Assembly (NCBI RefSeq): GCF_004361855.1
Contig: NZ_SNWQ01000020.1
Coordinates: 62,001-126,000, forward strand
Length of the DNA: 64,000 bases
Direction of reading: 5' to 3'
Source of the DNA: Kribbella caucasensis
GTDB taxonomy: Bacteria; Actinomycetota; Actinomycetes; Propionibacteriales; Kribbellaceae
A program made the translations under genes and the position numbers. Within the stretch, counting starts at the first letter, position 1; every line of letters starts with the position of its first letter. The notes beneath the pieces are model-generated. The model was not told the origin of the DNA. It did no database searches and saw only the letters and a program-made list of their open reading frames with translations. Shown piece by piece: positions 15,729 through 25,006 of the stretch.

Positions 15729-17249
15729 TCAGCCTTGCGGTGATGCCATCCAGTCCTGGATCGCGTCGATCTCTCGCGGCATGGCGCCGGAGAGGTTCTC
15801 GGTGCCGTCGTCGGTGATCAGGATGTCGTCCTCGATCCGGATGCCGATGCCGCGAAGGTCCTCGGGGACGGTGAGGTCGTCGGCCTGGAAGTACAGGCCC
15901 GGCTCGACGGTCAGGACGTATCCGGTCTGCAGGTCGCCGCGGTAGGTGTCGTTGCGGGCGGCGGCGCAGTCGTGGACGTCGATGCCGAGCATGTGGCTGA
16001 CGCCGTGCAGGGTGTAGCGCTGGTAGATCATGCTCTCCGGGTCGAGGGCCTCCTCGGCGGAGACGGGCAGCAGCTCCATCGCTTCCAGCCCGTGCACGAT
16101 GACCTCCATCGCGGCCTTGTGACCGGACGCGAACGGGACACCTGGCTTGAGGGCGGCGATGCCCGCGTTCTGCGAGTCCAGGACCAGTTGGTAGAGCTCG
16201 CGCTGGCGCGGGGTGAACTCGCCGCTGACCGCGAGCGTGCGGGTGATGTCGGCCGTGTAGAGGTTGCGGTTCTCGACGCCCATGTCGAGCAGCATCAGCA
16301 TGCCGTCGGTGGCCGGGCCGTCGTTCTCGATCCAGTGCAGCGTGGTGGCGTGGGAACCGGCCGCGGCGATCGAGGTGTATCCGACGTCGTTGCCTTCCGC
16401 GCGGGCCCGGCGCCAGAAGGTGCCCTCGATCCACCGCTCGCCGTACTTGCGGACCTGGTCGATCTCGGTCAGCACGTCCGAGAAGCCGCGGTGGGTGATC
16501 GCGCAGGCCTCGCGGAGCTGCTCGAGCTCGAACGCGTCCTTGACCAGCCGCAGCTCGGACAGCGAGGCGGCGAGTTCGTGGTCCCGGTCCTCGTCGGCCT
16601 TGACGCCGCTGAGCAGCGACGCGATCGAGTTGTCCTCGCCGCGCCGGACCCGGGTCGGCACGTCGCTCTTCAGCGCGTCCGCGAGCTTGTCGACGTGCCG
16701 GGTCTCGATCCCGAACTGCTTGGCCGTCTCGGTCAGCGACGGACGGCGGCCGGCCCACAGCTCGCCGTACATCCGGTCCCGCCAGAACTCCTCGCCCTCG
16801 CTCCGGTCGGCCCGCGGCCGGAAGTAGAGGACGGAATCGTGGCCGCTGCCGTTCGGCTCCAGTACGAGGACGGCGTCGGAGGTCTGGTCGCCGACCAGCC
16901 AGACGTAGTCGGTGTGCGGGCGGAACACGTAGTCGGTGTCGTTCGAGCGGACCTTGTAGGTGCCGGCCGGGATCACCAGCCGCTCGCCCGGGAACGCCTG
17001 GGAGAGCGCGTCGCGGCGTTTCGCGGCCCAGGCGCCGACATCGCTGAGCGTCACGTCCCGTCGCTCCGTGTCGGCCCAGCCCGAGTTCATGAACGCCCGC
17101 AACTTCGGGTTCGGCTCACTGTCGTGCTTGGCCGTCTTCGGCGCGGCGGTCTCACCGGCGGCACCGGGGTTCGCGTCGGCGGCGGTTTCGGAGGTCGCGG
17201 CGGCGACCTCAGTTGCGTCGGTGGCGGTGGTCTCGGTCGTGTCGGTCAT
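15729..17249 (-). CDS. pepP: Xaa-Pro aminopeptidase (M24B)
   Basis: 506 residues from the ATG at 17249. The first 45 residues are Thr/Ala-rich and atypical. The N-terminal domain (AFPGERLVIPAGTYKVRSNDTDYVFRPHTDYVWLVG) is the AMP_N fold of this family. The pita-bread domain carries the five dimetal ligands: LLDMGVENRNLYTADITRT (two Asp), HGVSHMLGIDVHD (His), VEPGLY (Glu) and GIRIEDD (Glu). The enzyme removes an N-terminal residue preceding proline. It lies 37 bases downstream of panD and is probably cotranscribed with it. Confidence 0.93.
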   Translation of the reverse strand: MTDTTETTATDATEVAAATSETAADANPGAAGETAAPKTAKHDSEPNPKLRAFMNSGWADTERRDVTLSDVGAWAAKRRDALSQAFPGERLVIPAGTYKVRSNDTDYVFRPHTDYVWLVGDQTSDAVLVLEPNGSGHDSVLYFRPRADRSEGEEFWRDRMYGELWAGRRPSLTETAKQFGIETRHVDKLADALKSDVPTRVRRGEDNSIASLLSGVKADEDRDHELAASLSELRLVKDAFELEQLREACAITHRGFSDVLTEIDQVRKYGERWIEGTFWRRARAEGNDVGYTSIAAAGSHATTLHWIENDGPATDGMLMLLDMGVENRNLYTADITRTLAVSGEFTPRQRELYQLVLDSQNAGIAALKPGVPFASGHKAAMEVIVHGLEAMELLPVSAEEALDPESMIYQRYTLHGVSHMLGIDVHDCAAARNDTYRGDLQTGYVLTVEPGLYFQADDLTVPEDLRGIGIRIEDDILITDDGTENLSGAMPREIDAIQDWMASPQG

Positions 17250-17286
17250 CGTCGACCAGTCCTCATCTCGGCACGGGCTGTGTGGT

Positions 17287-17709
17287 TCAGCGCGGAGGGT
17301 GCAGTTGGTCGCCGCGGAGCAGGCCGCTGTCCGGCTGCGCCTCGGCGGGATCCGAGCCGATGCGGGTGATCGCATTGTGCTCGTCCACGAAGACTACGCT
17401 CGGTTCGAAGACCTTCGCTTCCACGTCATCGAACATCCCGTAGGCGATCAGGATGACCAGGTCGCCAGGGTGGATCAGGTGCGCCGCCGCGCCGTTGATG
17501 CCGACCACCCCGGAGCCACGCGGCCCCTCGATCAGGTACGTCGACAGCCGCTGTCCGTTGGTGATGTCGACGATGTCGACCTTCTCCCCGGGGATCAGGT
17601 TCGCGGCCTCCATCAGGCCGGCGTCGAGCGTGCACGACCCCACGTAATCCAGGTCGGCCTGGGTCACCGTCGCCCGATGCACCTTCGACTTCATCATCTC
17701 GCGCCACAT
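17287..17709 (-). CDS. panD: Aspartate 1-decarboxylase precursor
   Basis: 140 residues. The proenzyme cleaves itself between Gly24 and Ser25 (YVGSCTLD), making the pyruvoyl group that decarboxylates aspartate to beta-alanine for pantothenate. The residue numbering matches the E. coli enzyme exactly, which supports the ATG at 17709 ([22 protein letters not shown]). [20 protein letters not shown] is the conserved second half. Neither panB nor panC is in the window. Confidence 0.96.
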   Translation of the reverse strand: MWREMMKSKVHRATVTQADLDYVGSCTLDAGLMEAANLIPGEKVDIVDITNGQRLSTYLIEGPRGSGVVGINGAAAHLIHPGDLVILIAYGMFDDVEAKVFEPSVVFVDEHNAITRIGSDPAEAQPDSGLLRGDQLHPPR

Positions 17710-17768
17710 GACTGTCGATGATCGCCCCTCCCGCCTGAAGTGTCAGTGGCGGCGGTCACCCGTACGAC

Positions 17769-17805
17769 GGAAGAGCTGCCGGCGAGCCAGTCCGGCAGCT
17801 CTTCC
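17769..17805 (-). terminator. Hairpin terminator downstream of the MMPL gene
   Basis: 14-bp perfect arms GGAAGAGCTGCCGG and CCGGCAGCTCTTCC with a 9-base loop lie 30 bases past the stop of the minus-strand MMPL gene. Confidence 0.75.
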
Positions 17806-17834
17806 GAAGTTCTACGAGACCCCGGTCACACGCA

Positions 17835-20033
17835 TCAGTGGTGGGTCAGTTCGGGCTCGCGGGGTGCGGGGGTGGGTGGGAGGTGGCGGCGGAGGGACTC
17901 GCCTTCTACGTCGACGTTGGGGAGGAGCCGGTCGAGCCAGCGGGGGAGCCACCAGGCCGAGCGGCCGAGGAGGGCCATGACGGCTGGGACGATGGTCATC
18001 CGGACGACGAAGGCGTCGATGGCGACGGCGAAGGCGAGGCCGAAGCCGATCGAGCGGATCAGGGTCTCGCTGGACAGGATGAAGCCGGAGAAGACCGCGA
18101 TCATGATGACGGCCGCTGCCGTGACGACTCGGGCGCCGTGGCCGAAGCCGTCCACCACCGCGGTGCGCGGCGGCGCCCCATGGACGTGCTCCTCGCGCAT
18201 CCGGGTGACCAGGAAGACCTGGTAGTCCATCGCGAGCCCGAAGACCACACCGACCAGGAAGATCGGCAGCATGCTGACGATCGGGCCGGTCTCGCCCTCG
18301 ATGCCGAACAGTCCGGCCAGCCAACCCCACTGGAACACCGCGACCAGCGCCCCGAACGTCGCTACGACCGTGAGCAGGAAGCCGAGCGTCGCCTTCAGCG
18401 GCACCAGGATCGAACGGAACACCAGCATCAGCAGCAGGAACGCGAGCCCGACCACCAAGGACAGGTAGGGGATCAGCGCGTCGCCGAGCTTGTCGGACAT
18501 GTCGATGTTGAACGCGGTCGAACCGGTGACCGCGATCTCGGCACCACCCGACTCCGGTAGCGAGCGGATCGCCTTGACGAGGTCTGCGGTCTCGGTCGTA
18601 CTCGGACCACTCGATGGGATCACGGTCAGCAACGCGGTGTCCCCGGCCGGGTTGAACGTCGGCGGCGTCACCAACGCTACGTCGGGCAGTGCTCGTACCG
18701 CGGTCGCTGTCGCGCCGGCCGCGGCCTGCGGATCCGCGGCGGCGGCAGCGTCGACGACCAGCATCAGCGGACCATTGAACCCTGGACCGAAGCCTTCGGA
18801 GAGCAACTCATAGGCGTTGCGCTGGGTCGACCCCGGTGCGGCGCTGCTGTCATCGGGCAACCCGAGCTCGAGGTCGGCCGCCGGAATCGCCAGCGCTCCC
18901 AGCCCGATCACGGACACGAGCAGTACGGCGACCGGCCGGCGCGTGACGAGGCGACCCCACCGGCGACCAAGGGACGGGCGACCACCCGATGCCTCGGGAT
19001 CGCCCCCACGCAGACCCGGGATTCGGCCGCCGAGAACCCGGCGCCCAGCCATCCCCAGCAACGCGGGCAGCAGGGTGAGCGCGATCGCGACGGCGAGGAC
19101 CACGGTGAATGCGGCGGCCAAGCCCATCTGGGTGAGGAACGGGATATCGACCACGAACAAGCCGGCCAGGGCGATCACGACGGTCAGGCCGGCGAAGACC
19201 ACCGCGGATCCGGCCGTGCCGACCGCGCGGCCGACCGCCTCCTCAGGCTCCAGACCGCTGCTCAACTCGTGCCGGTAGCGCGACATGATGAACAACGCGT
19301 AGTCGATCGACACCGCCAGCCCGATCATCAGCGCCAGGATCGGCGTCCCGGAGCCGATTTCGATGAACCCGGTCGCGGCCGAGATCGCGGTCACCCCGAT
19401 GCCGACACCGATGATTGCTGAGAGCAACGGTAGGCCGGCGGCGACGAGTGAGCCGAACGTGATCAGCAGGACGACGGCGGCCACCCCGATGCCGATCACC
19501 TCGGTCAGGCTCTGCTCTTCCTGCACCTGCATGGCGTCCCCGCCGTACTCGACTGTGAGTCCGGCCGCGCGGGTGGGCTCGACCGCGGCCGCCACTGCCT
19601 CCTGCGCTTCCGGAGTCACCTCCTGCGCAGAGACGTCGTACGTCACCTGGGCGTAGCCGATACGGCCGTCAGGGGAGATCGCCTTGGCGGTGAAGGGATC
19701 CACGACCCTGGCCACCTGAGGGGCGTCGGTGATCCGGCCAAGGGTCTGCTGCACCTGGGCCGTATTCGCGGCGTCGGTGAGCTTCTGGCCCGGTGGCGCC
19801 TCGAAGACGATCCGGGCGGTCCCCGCATCGGCGTCGGCCTGCGGGAACCGCTCGTCGAGCAGGTCGACCGCGCGCTGCGATTCGGTGCCCGGGATCGAGA
19901 AGCCGTTGGACGTGGGGCCGGACAGGGTGGCGGACCCGGCGATGCCCGCGGCCAGGAGACCCAGCCACACAAGCACGACGAGCCGGCGTCGGCGGAACGC
20001 GAACCGGCCGAGCCGGTAGAGGAAGGTAGCCAT
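17835..20033 (-). CDS. MMPL-family RND-like exporter
   Basis: 732 residues, the length of actinobacterial MMPL pumps. There is one N-terminal transmembrane helix (LVVLVWLGLLAAGIAGSATL), then a periplasmic porter domain beginning GPTSNGFSIPGTESQRAVDLLDERFP. A cluster of helices contains AVSIDYALFIMSRYRHEL, whose Asp-Tyr pair (DY) is the proton-relay signature. A second half repeats the plan with GLAMDYQVFLVTRMREE. These pumps export lipids or antibiotics using proton flow. The start is 82 bases downstream of a two-component system, with two tandem copies of that system's presumed target sequence in between, so regulation by it is likely. Confidence 0.92.
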   Translation of the reverse strand: MATFLYRLGRFAFRRRRLVVLVWLGLLAAGIAGSATLSGPTSNGFSIPGTESQRAVDLLDERFPQADADAGTARIVFEAPPGQKLTDAANTAQVQQTLGRITDAPQVARVVDPFTAKAISPDGRIGYAQVTYDVSAQEVTPEAQEAVAAAVEPTRAAGLTVEYGGDAMQVQEEQSLTEVIGIGVAAVVLLITFGSLVAAGLPLLSAIIGVGIGVTAISAATGFIEIGSGTPILALMIGLAVSIDYALFIMSRYRHELSSGLEPEEAVGRAVGTAGSAVVFAGLTVVIALAGLFVVDIPFLTQMGLAAAFTVVLAVAIALTLLPALLGMAGRRVLGGRIPGLRGGDPEASGGRPSLGRRWGRLVTRRPVAVLLVSVIGLGALAIPAADLELGLPDDSSAAPGSTQRNAYELLSEGFGPGFNGPLMLVVDAAAAADPQAAAGATATAVRALPDVALVTPPTFNPAGDTALLTVIPSSGPSTTETADLVKAIRSLPESGGAEIAVTGSTAFNIDMSDKLGDALIPYLSLVVGLAFLLLMLVFRSILVPLKATLGFLLTVVATFGALVAVFQWGWLAGLFGIEGETGPIVSMLPIFLVGVVFGLAMDYQVFLVTRMREEHVHGAPPRTAVVDGFGHGARVVTAAAVIMIAVFSGFILSSETLIRSIGFGLAFAVAIDAFVVRMTIVPAVMALLGRSAWWLPRWLDRLLPNVDVEGESLRRHLPPTPAPREPELTHH

Positions 20034-20094
20034 ACCGACGATCGTTCCGGTCGGGCTCTGTAGTCCGCGTCGGCCAGGTGTGGGCTTCTCGGCG

Positions 20095-20133
20095 TACTGC
20101 GGATGCCGTAGCCGCTACTGCGTTTGCGGTACG
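20095..20133. promoter_or_regulatory. Two tandem inverted repeats upstream of the MMPL gene
   Basis: TACTGCGTTTGCGGTACG (20116-20133) and TACTGCGGATGCCGTA (20095-20110) are phased 21 bp apart, two helical turns. Each is an inverted repeat of the type TACyGC-4-GCrGTA. The first overlaps the response-regulator stop codon. The same 18-mer recurs in the opposite orientation upstream of the kinase gene. Confidence 0.6.
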
Positions 20134-20816
20134 TCGGCCGGCGGAAGCGTCGTCCCGGGACGGACCAGGCCGGTCTGATACGCGACCACGACCAGCTGGG
20201 CGCGATCACGGCAGCCGAGTTTCACCATCGCCCGGTTGACGTGGGTCTTCGCGGTCGAGGGCGAGAGCACCAGCCGTACCGCGATCTGGTCGTTGGACAG
20301 TCCGAGCGCGACCAGGCTGACGATCTCCCGCTCCCGGTCGGTGAGGACGTCGAGCACCGACGGGCCGAGGTCCTGGCCGACCTGCGGCTCGGTGAGGAAG
20401 CGGTTCATCAGGCCTCGGACCGCCTTCGGCGAGAGCAAGGCGTCGCCCCGCGCGACCACCCGGATCGCGTTGATCAGCTCGGCCGGCTCGACACTCTTGC
20501 CGAGGAAACCGCTGGCTCCGGCCCGGATCGCTTCGAAGACGTACTCGTCCACCTCGAACGTGGTCAGGATCAGCACCTTCACACCGGCCAGTGCCTCGTC
20601 CGCGGTGACCATCCTGGTCGCCGCGAGACCGTCGACCTCCGGCATCCGGATGTCCATCAGGATCACGTCGGCCAGCTCGCTCCGGGCCAGCTCGACCGCC
20701 TCCCGGCCGTTCGACGCTTCAGCCACAACCTCGAGATCGGGGGCTGAGCTCACCAGCACCCGGAACCCGCTGCGGATCAGCGTCTGGTCGTCGGCCAGCA
20801 GCACCCGGATCGTCAC
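20115..20816 (-). CDS. NarL/LuxR-type response regulator
   Basis: 233 residues from a GTG at 20816. The receiver domain has the acidic pair LLADDQ, phosphoacceptor Asp in ADVILMDIRMPEVDG (about residue 54), and Lys in GFLGKSVEPAEL. The C-terminal LTDREREIVSLVALGLSNDQIAVRLVLSPSTAKTHVNRAMVKLGCRDRAQLVVVAYQTGLV is a complete LuxR helix-turn-helix. Its start lies inside the kinase gene's 3' end (98-base overlap). It probably regulates its own operon and the MMPL exporter downstream. Confidence 0.95.
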   Translation of the reverse strand: MTIRVLLADDQTLIRSGFRVLVSSAPDLEVVAEASNGREAVELARSELADVILMDIRMPEVDGLAATRMVTADEALAGVKVLILTTFEVDEYVFEAIRAGASGFLGKSVEPAELINAIRVVARGDALLSPKAVRGLMNRFLTEPQVGQDLGPSVLDVLTDREREIVSLVALGLSNDQIAVRLVLSPSTAKTHVNRAMVKLGCRDRAQLVVVAYQTGLVRPGTTLPPADVPQTQ

Positions 20817-22095
20817 CTACGACTCCAGTCTCGAGAGGAAGAACAGCGTGGACGCCGAACCCGCCACCTGGCTCCGGCCCGGTCGCCAGCTTGCCGCCGA
20901 CCGCGGTCACCCGCTCGCGCATCCCCAGCAGACCGTGGCCGGCGCCGGGCTGGGTGAGCCCGGCTGGGTTGAGCGCGCCTGGGGTACGCGCGGACATGGT
21001 GCTGGACGCGACCGCAGTCCGGCCGTTGTCCCGCTGGCCAGAGCCGAGCAGCACGCTGGGGCTGGGGGCGTACGTGGTGGGGCCCGTGTCGGTGATGTCG
21101 ACGGCCAGTGAGCCTGGGCGGCGGGCGAGGCGGATCCTGACCGCCGCGCCCGGAGCGTGTTTGAGGACGTTCGTCAGCGACTCCTGGACGATGCGGTACG
21201 CCGTCAGCTCGGTCACCTCGGGCAGCCGGCCGATCGAGTCCGGCGTCTCCCAGTCGACCTCGACCCCGGCGGCTGCGAACGACTCGATCAAGGCACCCAA
21301 CTCCTGCAGCGACGGCGCCGGGGCGGTCGGCATCGAGGTGCCCGGGCGGCGCAGTACGCCCAGCAGAACGGTGAGCTCCTGCAGCACGGTCCGCCCGCCG
21401 GACCGGACCAGGGCGAGGGCACGCTCGGCCTCCTCCGGCTGGCTGCGCAGCACGTGTGCGGCGACGCCGGACTGAACGTTCATCAGCGCGATGTGGTGCG
21501 CGATCACGTCGTGCAGCTCGTGCGCGATCCGCAGTCGCTCCTCGATCACCCGGCGCTGGGCCTCTTCGTCGCGGGACTGCTCCGCGCGTAGGGCCCGCTC
21601 CTCCAGCTCTGCCATGAACGCGCGCCGATATCGCACCGCCTCACCGAGCGCGCCCGCGAAGAGGACCAGAAAGGCGATCCCCAGGTTGTCGAGGAAGTTC
21701 GCGTCGACGAACAGGACCTCCGCGGTCAGCACCGTCACCGCCACCGCGCCCACCGCGATCGACCGGGTCCGCCGGTCCTTCCGCACCACGACGGTGTAGA
21801 CCGCGCAGGCCATGAACAGGATGATCGGGCTCTTGCCCTGCTCGGCGATCGCGAACACGGTCGCGACCGCTGTGGTGACTGCGAGCACGACCAGGGGCGC
21901 GCGCCGCCGGAACGTGAGCGCGACGGCGCCCACGACGGACAGCAGCACCACCGTCTGGTTCAGCTCGATCCGCTCACCGACGTGCCGGCCGCCGGGCACC
22001 AACAGGTTGAGCGCCAGCAGGAACAACGCGAGGGCATGGTCGAGCGCCAGCGGATGCCACTTGAACTCGCGGCAGAACCTCAGGAGCGCGCCCAT
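20719..22095 (-). CDS. Sensor histidine kinase (NarX/DesK-like)
   Basis: 458 residues. Four or five hydrophobic helices occupy residues 15-150. The HisKA_3 segment is RIAHELHDVIAHHIALMNVQSGVAAHVL with the phosphorylated His. YRIVQESLTNVLKHAPGA is the N box. GHGLLGMRERVTAVGG is the G2 box, separated from the G1 Asp (DITDTGP) by an unusually long Ser/Thr/Ala-rich insert of about 50 residues. Family members normally end after a motif like GFGVHAVLPL; here the frame continues about 35 codons through the start of the response-regulator gene. Confidence 0.92.
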   Translation of the reverse strand: MGALLRFCREFKWHPLALDHALALFLLALNLLVPGGRHVGERIELNQTVVLLSVVGAVALTFRRRAPLVVLAVTTAVATVFAIAEQGKSPIILFMACAVYTVVVRKDRRTRSIAVGAVAVTVLTAEVLFVDANFLDNLGIAFLVLFAGALGEAVRYRRAFMAELEERALRAEQSRDEEAQRRVIEERLRIAHELHDVIAHHIALMNVQSGVAAHVLRSQPEEAERALALVRSGGRTVLQELTVLLGVLRRPGTSMPTAPAPSLQELGALIESFAAAGVEVDWETPDSIGRLPEVTELTAYRIVQESLTNVLKHAPGAAVRIRLARRPGSLAVDITDTGPTTYAPSPSVLLGSGQRDNGRTAVASSTMSARTPGALNPAGLTQPGAGHGLLGMRERVTAVGGKLATGPEPGGGFGVHAVLPLETGVVGDDPGAAGRRPDADPQRVPGAGELSPRSRGCG

Positions 22096-22150
22096 TCCCT
22101 CACAGTACGTGTCCGCGGCCGGAACCGCGTCGCCCTCCAGCCGTATCCCC

Positions 22151-22174
22151 GCCGTACCGCAAACGCAGTACGGC
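22151..22174. promoter_or_regulatory. Inverted repeat upstream of the kinase operon
   Basis: The minus strand carries TACTGCGTTTGCGGTACG, identical over 18 bases to the site at 20116-20133. It is extended here by GCC/GGC on each side. It lies 56 bases upstream of the kinase start, a position suited to autoregulation. Confidence 0.6.
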
Positions 22175-22182
22175 CCGCGGCA

Positions 22183-23616
22183 TCAGCCCAGTTCCTTCGA
22201 AGCTTTGACGGCGAGTTCGCGGAGTGCGGAATAGCGCGGCCGCAGCGCAGCGACCCGGTTGACCTCCGCGTCGACGGGCCTCAGGTGCTCGCCACCCGGG
22301 TCCGGCGACAGGCCGAGCGCCACGGCGGCGGCCCCGCGGGCGCCTACCTCGGCCTCGGCGCAGACCGTCGTCGGCCGGGCGAAGGTCGCGGTCAGACACC
22401 GCCGCCACCAGGCCGACGCGTCGATCCCACCACCACCGAGCACGACCGACAGTTGCCGCCCGAACAACCCGTCCAGCATCCGCAGCCCACGGTCGACCTC
22501 TAGCGAAGCTCCCTGCAACGACGCGGCCAGTAGGTCTGCCCCGGTGTCGTCGAAGGACAACCCGAAGTACAGCCCCGAACCACTCGGCACGGTCTCCGGC
22601 GGCCGGGTCCCCGCCTGGAACGGTACGGCGATCACCCGCGACGACCCGATCTCCACGCCCGTCGGCTCCTGGTGCTCCTTGTCCAGTTGCAGGACGCCGG
22701 TCAGCCACGCATGCAGGTTCCCCGCAGCGGAGAAGGCCATCCCGGTCACCGCGCGCTTGTCGTCAACGCGATACCGCCACAACTCCCACGGCAACTCGGG
22801 CGCGTTGTCGATCGGATGAACCACCCGAACGGCGGCCGAGGTGCCCACGGTCACGGCCGCGGTCGTCTCGTCGTACCCGCCGGTCCCGACGTTCGACGCG
22901 GCGCCGTCGCCCGTCGGCGGATGCACCGGTACGCCGACCAGTCCGGGCCAGCGGCGTTCGAACTCCGACGACAACGACCCGGTCCAGCCGGTCGGGACGA
23001 TCGACGGCAGCCGGTCGGGTTTGACCCCGGCGATCTCCAGGGCCTCTTCGTCGTACACACCCCGGGCGAGGTCGAGGGTGCCGGTCCCGGACGCGATCGA
23101 CACCGACGTCACCCGTGCCCCGGTCAACCGCTCCAGGACGAGATCCGGCAACCCCGCAAAGGAATCAGCCTGTACTTCGGACATCAGCCACGGGATCCGC
23201 CGGGTCCAGTACAACCGGTGCAACCACGCTCCGGTACGCGCGTGGAACGCGTGCTCGTCGAAGTCGGCACCCAGTTTCGGCTCGACCGATCGCGTGTCCA
23301 CCCACGGGATCACCGGTGTCAGCGGCCGGTCACGGTTGTCCAGGGCAACGATCGAGTGCCACTGCGAAGACATCACGATGTCGGTGATGCCCTCCAGATG
23401 CCCGCCGGCCTGCAGTTCGTCCAGGCAGCCGAGCAGACCTTCTACGTAGTCGTGCAGGTCCAGCGTCGCCTCACCCGCGGCGCCGTACCGGGCACTGACC
23501 TTGTGCCGGGCGAGTGCTCCGGGGATCGGGGAGGCGTCGGCGGCGGACAGGACCAGCGCGCGGGCGGACGACGTACCGAGATCGAGAGCGAGTAAGCGGC
23601 CGTCAGTCCTCGGCAT
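22183..23616 (-). CDS. FGGY-family carbohydrate kinase (gluconokinase-like)
   Basis: 477 residues. [16 protein letters not shown] is the phosphate-1 loop. [32 protein letters not shown] is the sugar-binding half with Trp and Asp typical of gluconate/xylulose kinases. [12 protein letters not shown] is the second ATP loop with the catalytic Asp. [46 protein letters not shown] is the FGGY C-terminal signature region. It phosphorylates a sugar or sugar acid; gluconate is the best guess. Its start overlaps otsA by 14 bases, making it the last gene of a four-gene operon. Confidence 0.88.
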   Translation of the reverse strand: MPRTDGRLLALDLGTSSARALVLSAADASPIPGALARHKVSARYGAAGEATLDLHDYVEGLLGCLDELQAGGHLEGITDIVMSSQWHSIVALDNRDRPLTPVIPWVDTRSVEPKLGADFDEHAFHARTGAWLHRLYWTRRIPWLMSEVQADSFAGLPDLVLERLTGARVTSVSIASGTGTLDLARGVYDEEALEIAGVKPDRLPSIVPTGWTGSLSSEFERRWPGLVGVPVHPPTGDGAASNVGTGGYDETTAAVTVGTSAAVRVVHPIDNAPELPWELWRYRVDDKRAVTGMAFSAAGNLHAWLTGVLQLDKEHQEPTGVEIGSSRVIAVPFQAGTRPPETVPSGSGLYFGLSFDDTGADLLAASLQGASLEVDRGLRMLDGLFGRQLSVVLGGGGIDASAWWRRCLTATFARPTTVCAEAEVGARGAAAVALGLSPDPGGEHLRPVDAEVNRVAALRPRYSALRELAVKASKELG

Positions 23617-25000
23617 GCAGGGCCTTCAGGAAGGAGGCGGCCCACACGTTCACGTCGTGCGCGGCCAGGTGCTTGCGCATCGCCTTCATCCGGCGGCCGA
23701 GCTGGCGACCGTCGGAGTTCATCGCGTCGACGATGGTGTCCTTCATCCCGTTGATGTCGTGCGGGTTCACCAGGAACGCCTGGCGGAACTCGTCCGCCGC
23801 ACCGGCGAACTCACTCAGCACCAGCGACCCTGTGTCGTCGTACCGGCAGGCGACGTACTCCTTCGCGACCAGGTTCATCCCGTCCCGCAACGGCGTCACC
23901 ACGGCGACGTCGGCGGCCCGGAACAGCGCGGCCATCTCGGTGCGGGAGTAGGACGTGTGCAGGTAGTTGATCGCGGGCGTGCCGATCCGGCCGTGCTCAC
24001 CGTTGATCCGGCCGACCAGCAACTCGATCTCGTCCCGCAGCATCCGGTACTGCTCGACGCGTTCCCTCGACGGCGTTGCGACCTGGACGAAGACGGCGTC
24101 GTCGACCGAGATCCGGCCTTCGTCGAGCAGTTCGCCGAAGGCACGCAGCCGTTGCCGGATGCCCTTGGTGTAGTCGAGCCGGTCGACACCGAGCAGCACG
24201 TGGGAGGGGTTCCCGACTTCGCGGCGGATCTCCCGGGCCCGCTCCTCGGTCTCCGGCTGCTTGGCCAGCTGTTCGAGCTCGCCGACGTCGATCGAGATCG
24301 GGAACGCCTTGGCCCGGACGATCCGGTCGTCCGGCAGCAGGATCCGGTCGCCGCGGGTGCGCAGGCCCATCCGGTTGCGGGCCAGCCGGGCGAAGTTCGA
24401 CGCGGCGCCGGGCCGCTGGAAGCCGACCAGGTCCGCGCCCATCAGCCCGTCCAGGATCTGCCGCCGCCACGGCATCTGCGCGAACAGCTCAGTCGGCGGG
24501 AACGGGATGTGCAGGAAGAAGCCGATCCGGACGTCGGGACGCAGCCGGCGCAGCATCGCCGGGACGAGCTGCAACTGGTAGTCGTGCACCCAGACCACGG
24601 CGTTGTCGTCGGCGGCGTCCGCGGCGGCCTCGGCGAACCGCCGGTTCACCGCGACGTACGCCTCCCACCACTCGCGATGGAACTCCGGCGGCACGATCAC
24701 GTCGTGGTACAGCGGCCAGAGCGTCGCGTTGGAGAAGCCCTCGTAGTACAGCTCGACGTCCTCGGCCGACAGGGTGACCGGGACCAGGTGCATGCCGTCC
24801 TCGTCGAACGGGTCGACCTTCTCGTCCTTGCCGCCGGTCCAGCCGATCCAGGCGCCGTGCTGCCGCTTCATCACCGGGGCCAGCGCCGTGACCAGACCTC
24901 CTGGGCTGCGCCGCCACGCCGTAGTCCCGTCGGGCATCTCGATCCGGTCGACCGGCAATCGGTTGGCCACTACCACGAAGGAACTGCGTCCGTTCGGCAT
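23603..25000 (-). CDS. otsA: Alpha,alpha-trehalose-phosphate synthase
   Basis: 465 residues, GT20 family. Joins UDP- or GDP-glucose to glucose-6-phosphate to make trehalose-6-phosphate. [12 protein letters not shown] is the N-terminal strand. [16 protein letters not shown] holds the GGL loop that binds the donor. [38 protein letters not shown] is the HDYQL and FLHIPFP signature. [18 protein letters not shown] supplies the RxDYxKG nucleotide-sugar residues. [10 protein letters not shown] is the donor pocket. It lacks a phosphatase domain; otsB is 3.5 kb away on the other strand. Confidence 0.96.
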   Translation of the reverse strand: MPNGRSSFVVVANRLPVDRIEMPDGTTAWRRSPGGLVTALAPVMKRQHGAWIGWTGGKDEKVDPFDEDGMHLVPVTLSAEDVELYYEGFSNATLWPLYHDVIVPPEFHREWWEAYVAVNRRFAEAAADAADDNAVVWVHDYQLQLVPAMLRRLRPDVRIGFFLHIPFPPTELFAQMPWRRQILDGLMGADLVGFQRPGAASNFARLARNRMGLRTRGDRILLPDDRIVRAKAFPISIDVGELEQLAKQPETEERAREIRREVGNPSHVLLGVDRLDYTKGIRQRLRAFGELLDEGRISVDDAVFVQVATPSRERVEQYRMLRDEIELLVGRINGEHGRIGTPAINYLHTSYSRTEMAALFRAADVAVVTPLRDGMNLVAKEYVACRYDDTGSLVLSEFAGAADEFRQAFLVNPHDINGMKDTIVDAMNSDGRQLGRRMKAMRKHLAAHDVNVWAASFLKALHAED

Positions 25001-25006
25001 TTGCTG

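Noticed and set aside
15972-17369. 465-residue plus-strand frame antisense to pepP
   Set aside because: It lies opposite a gene with all five metal ligands and shows only Gly/Val/Arg-rich low-complexity sequence.
20719-20816. Pseudogene or frameshifted kinase
   Set aside because: All kinase motifs are intact and the extension is only C-terminal, so I report a long overlap rather than a broken gene.
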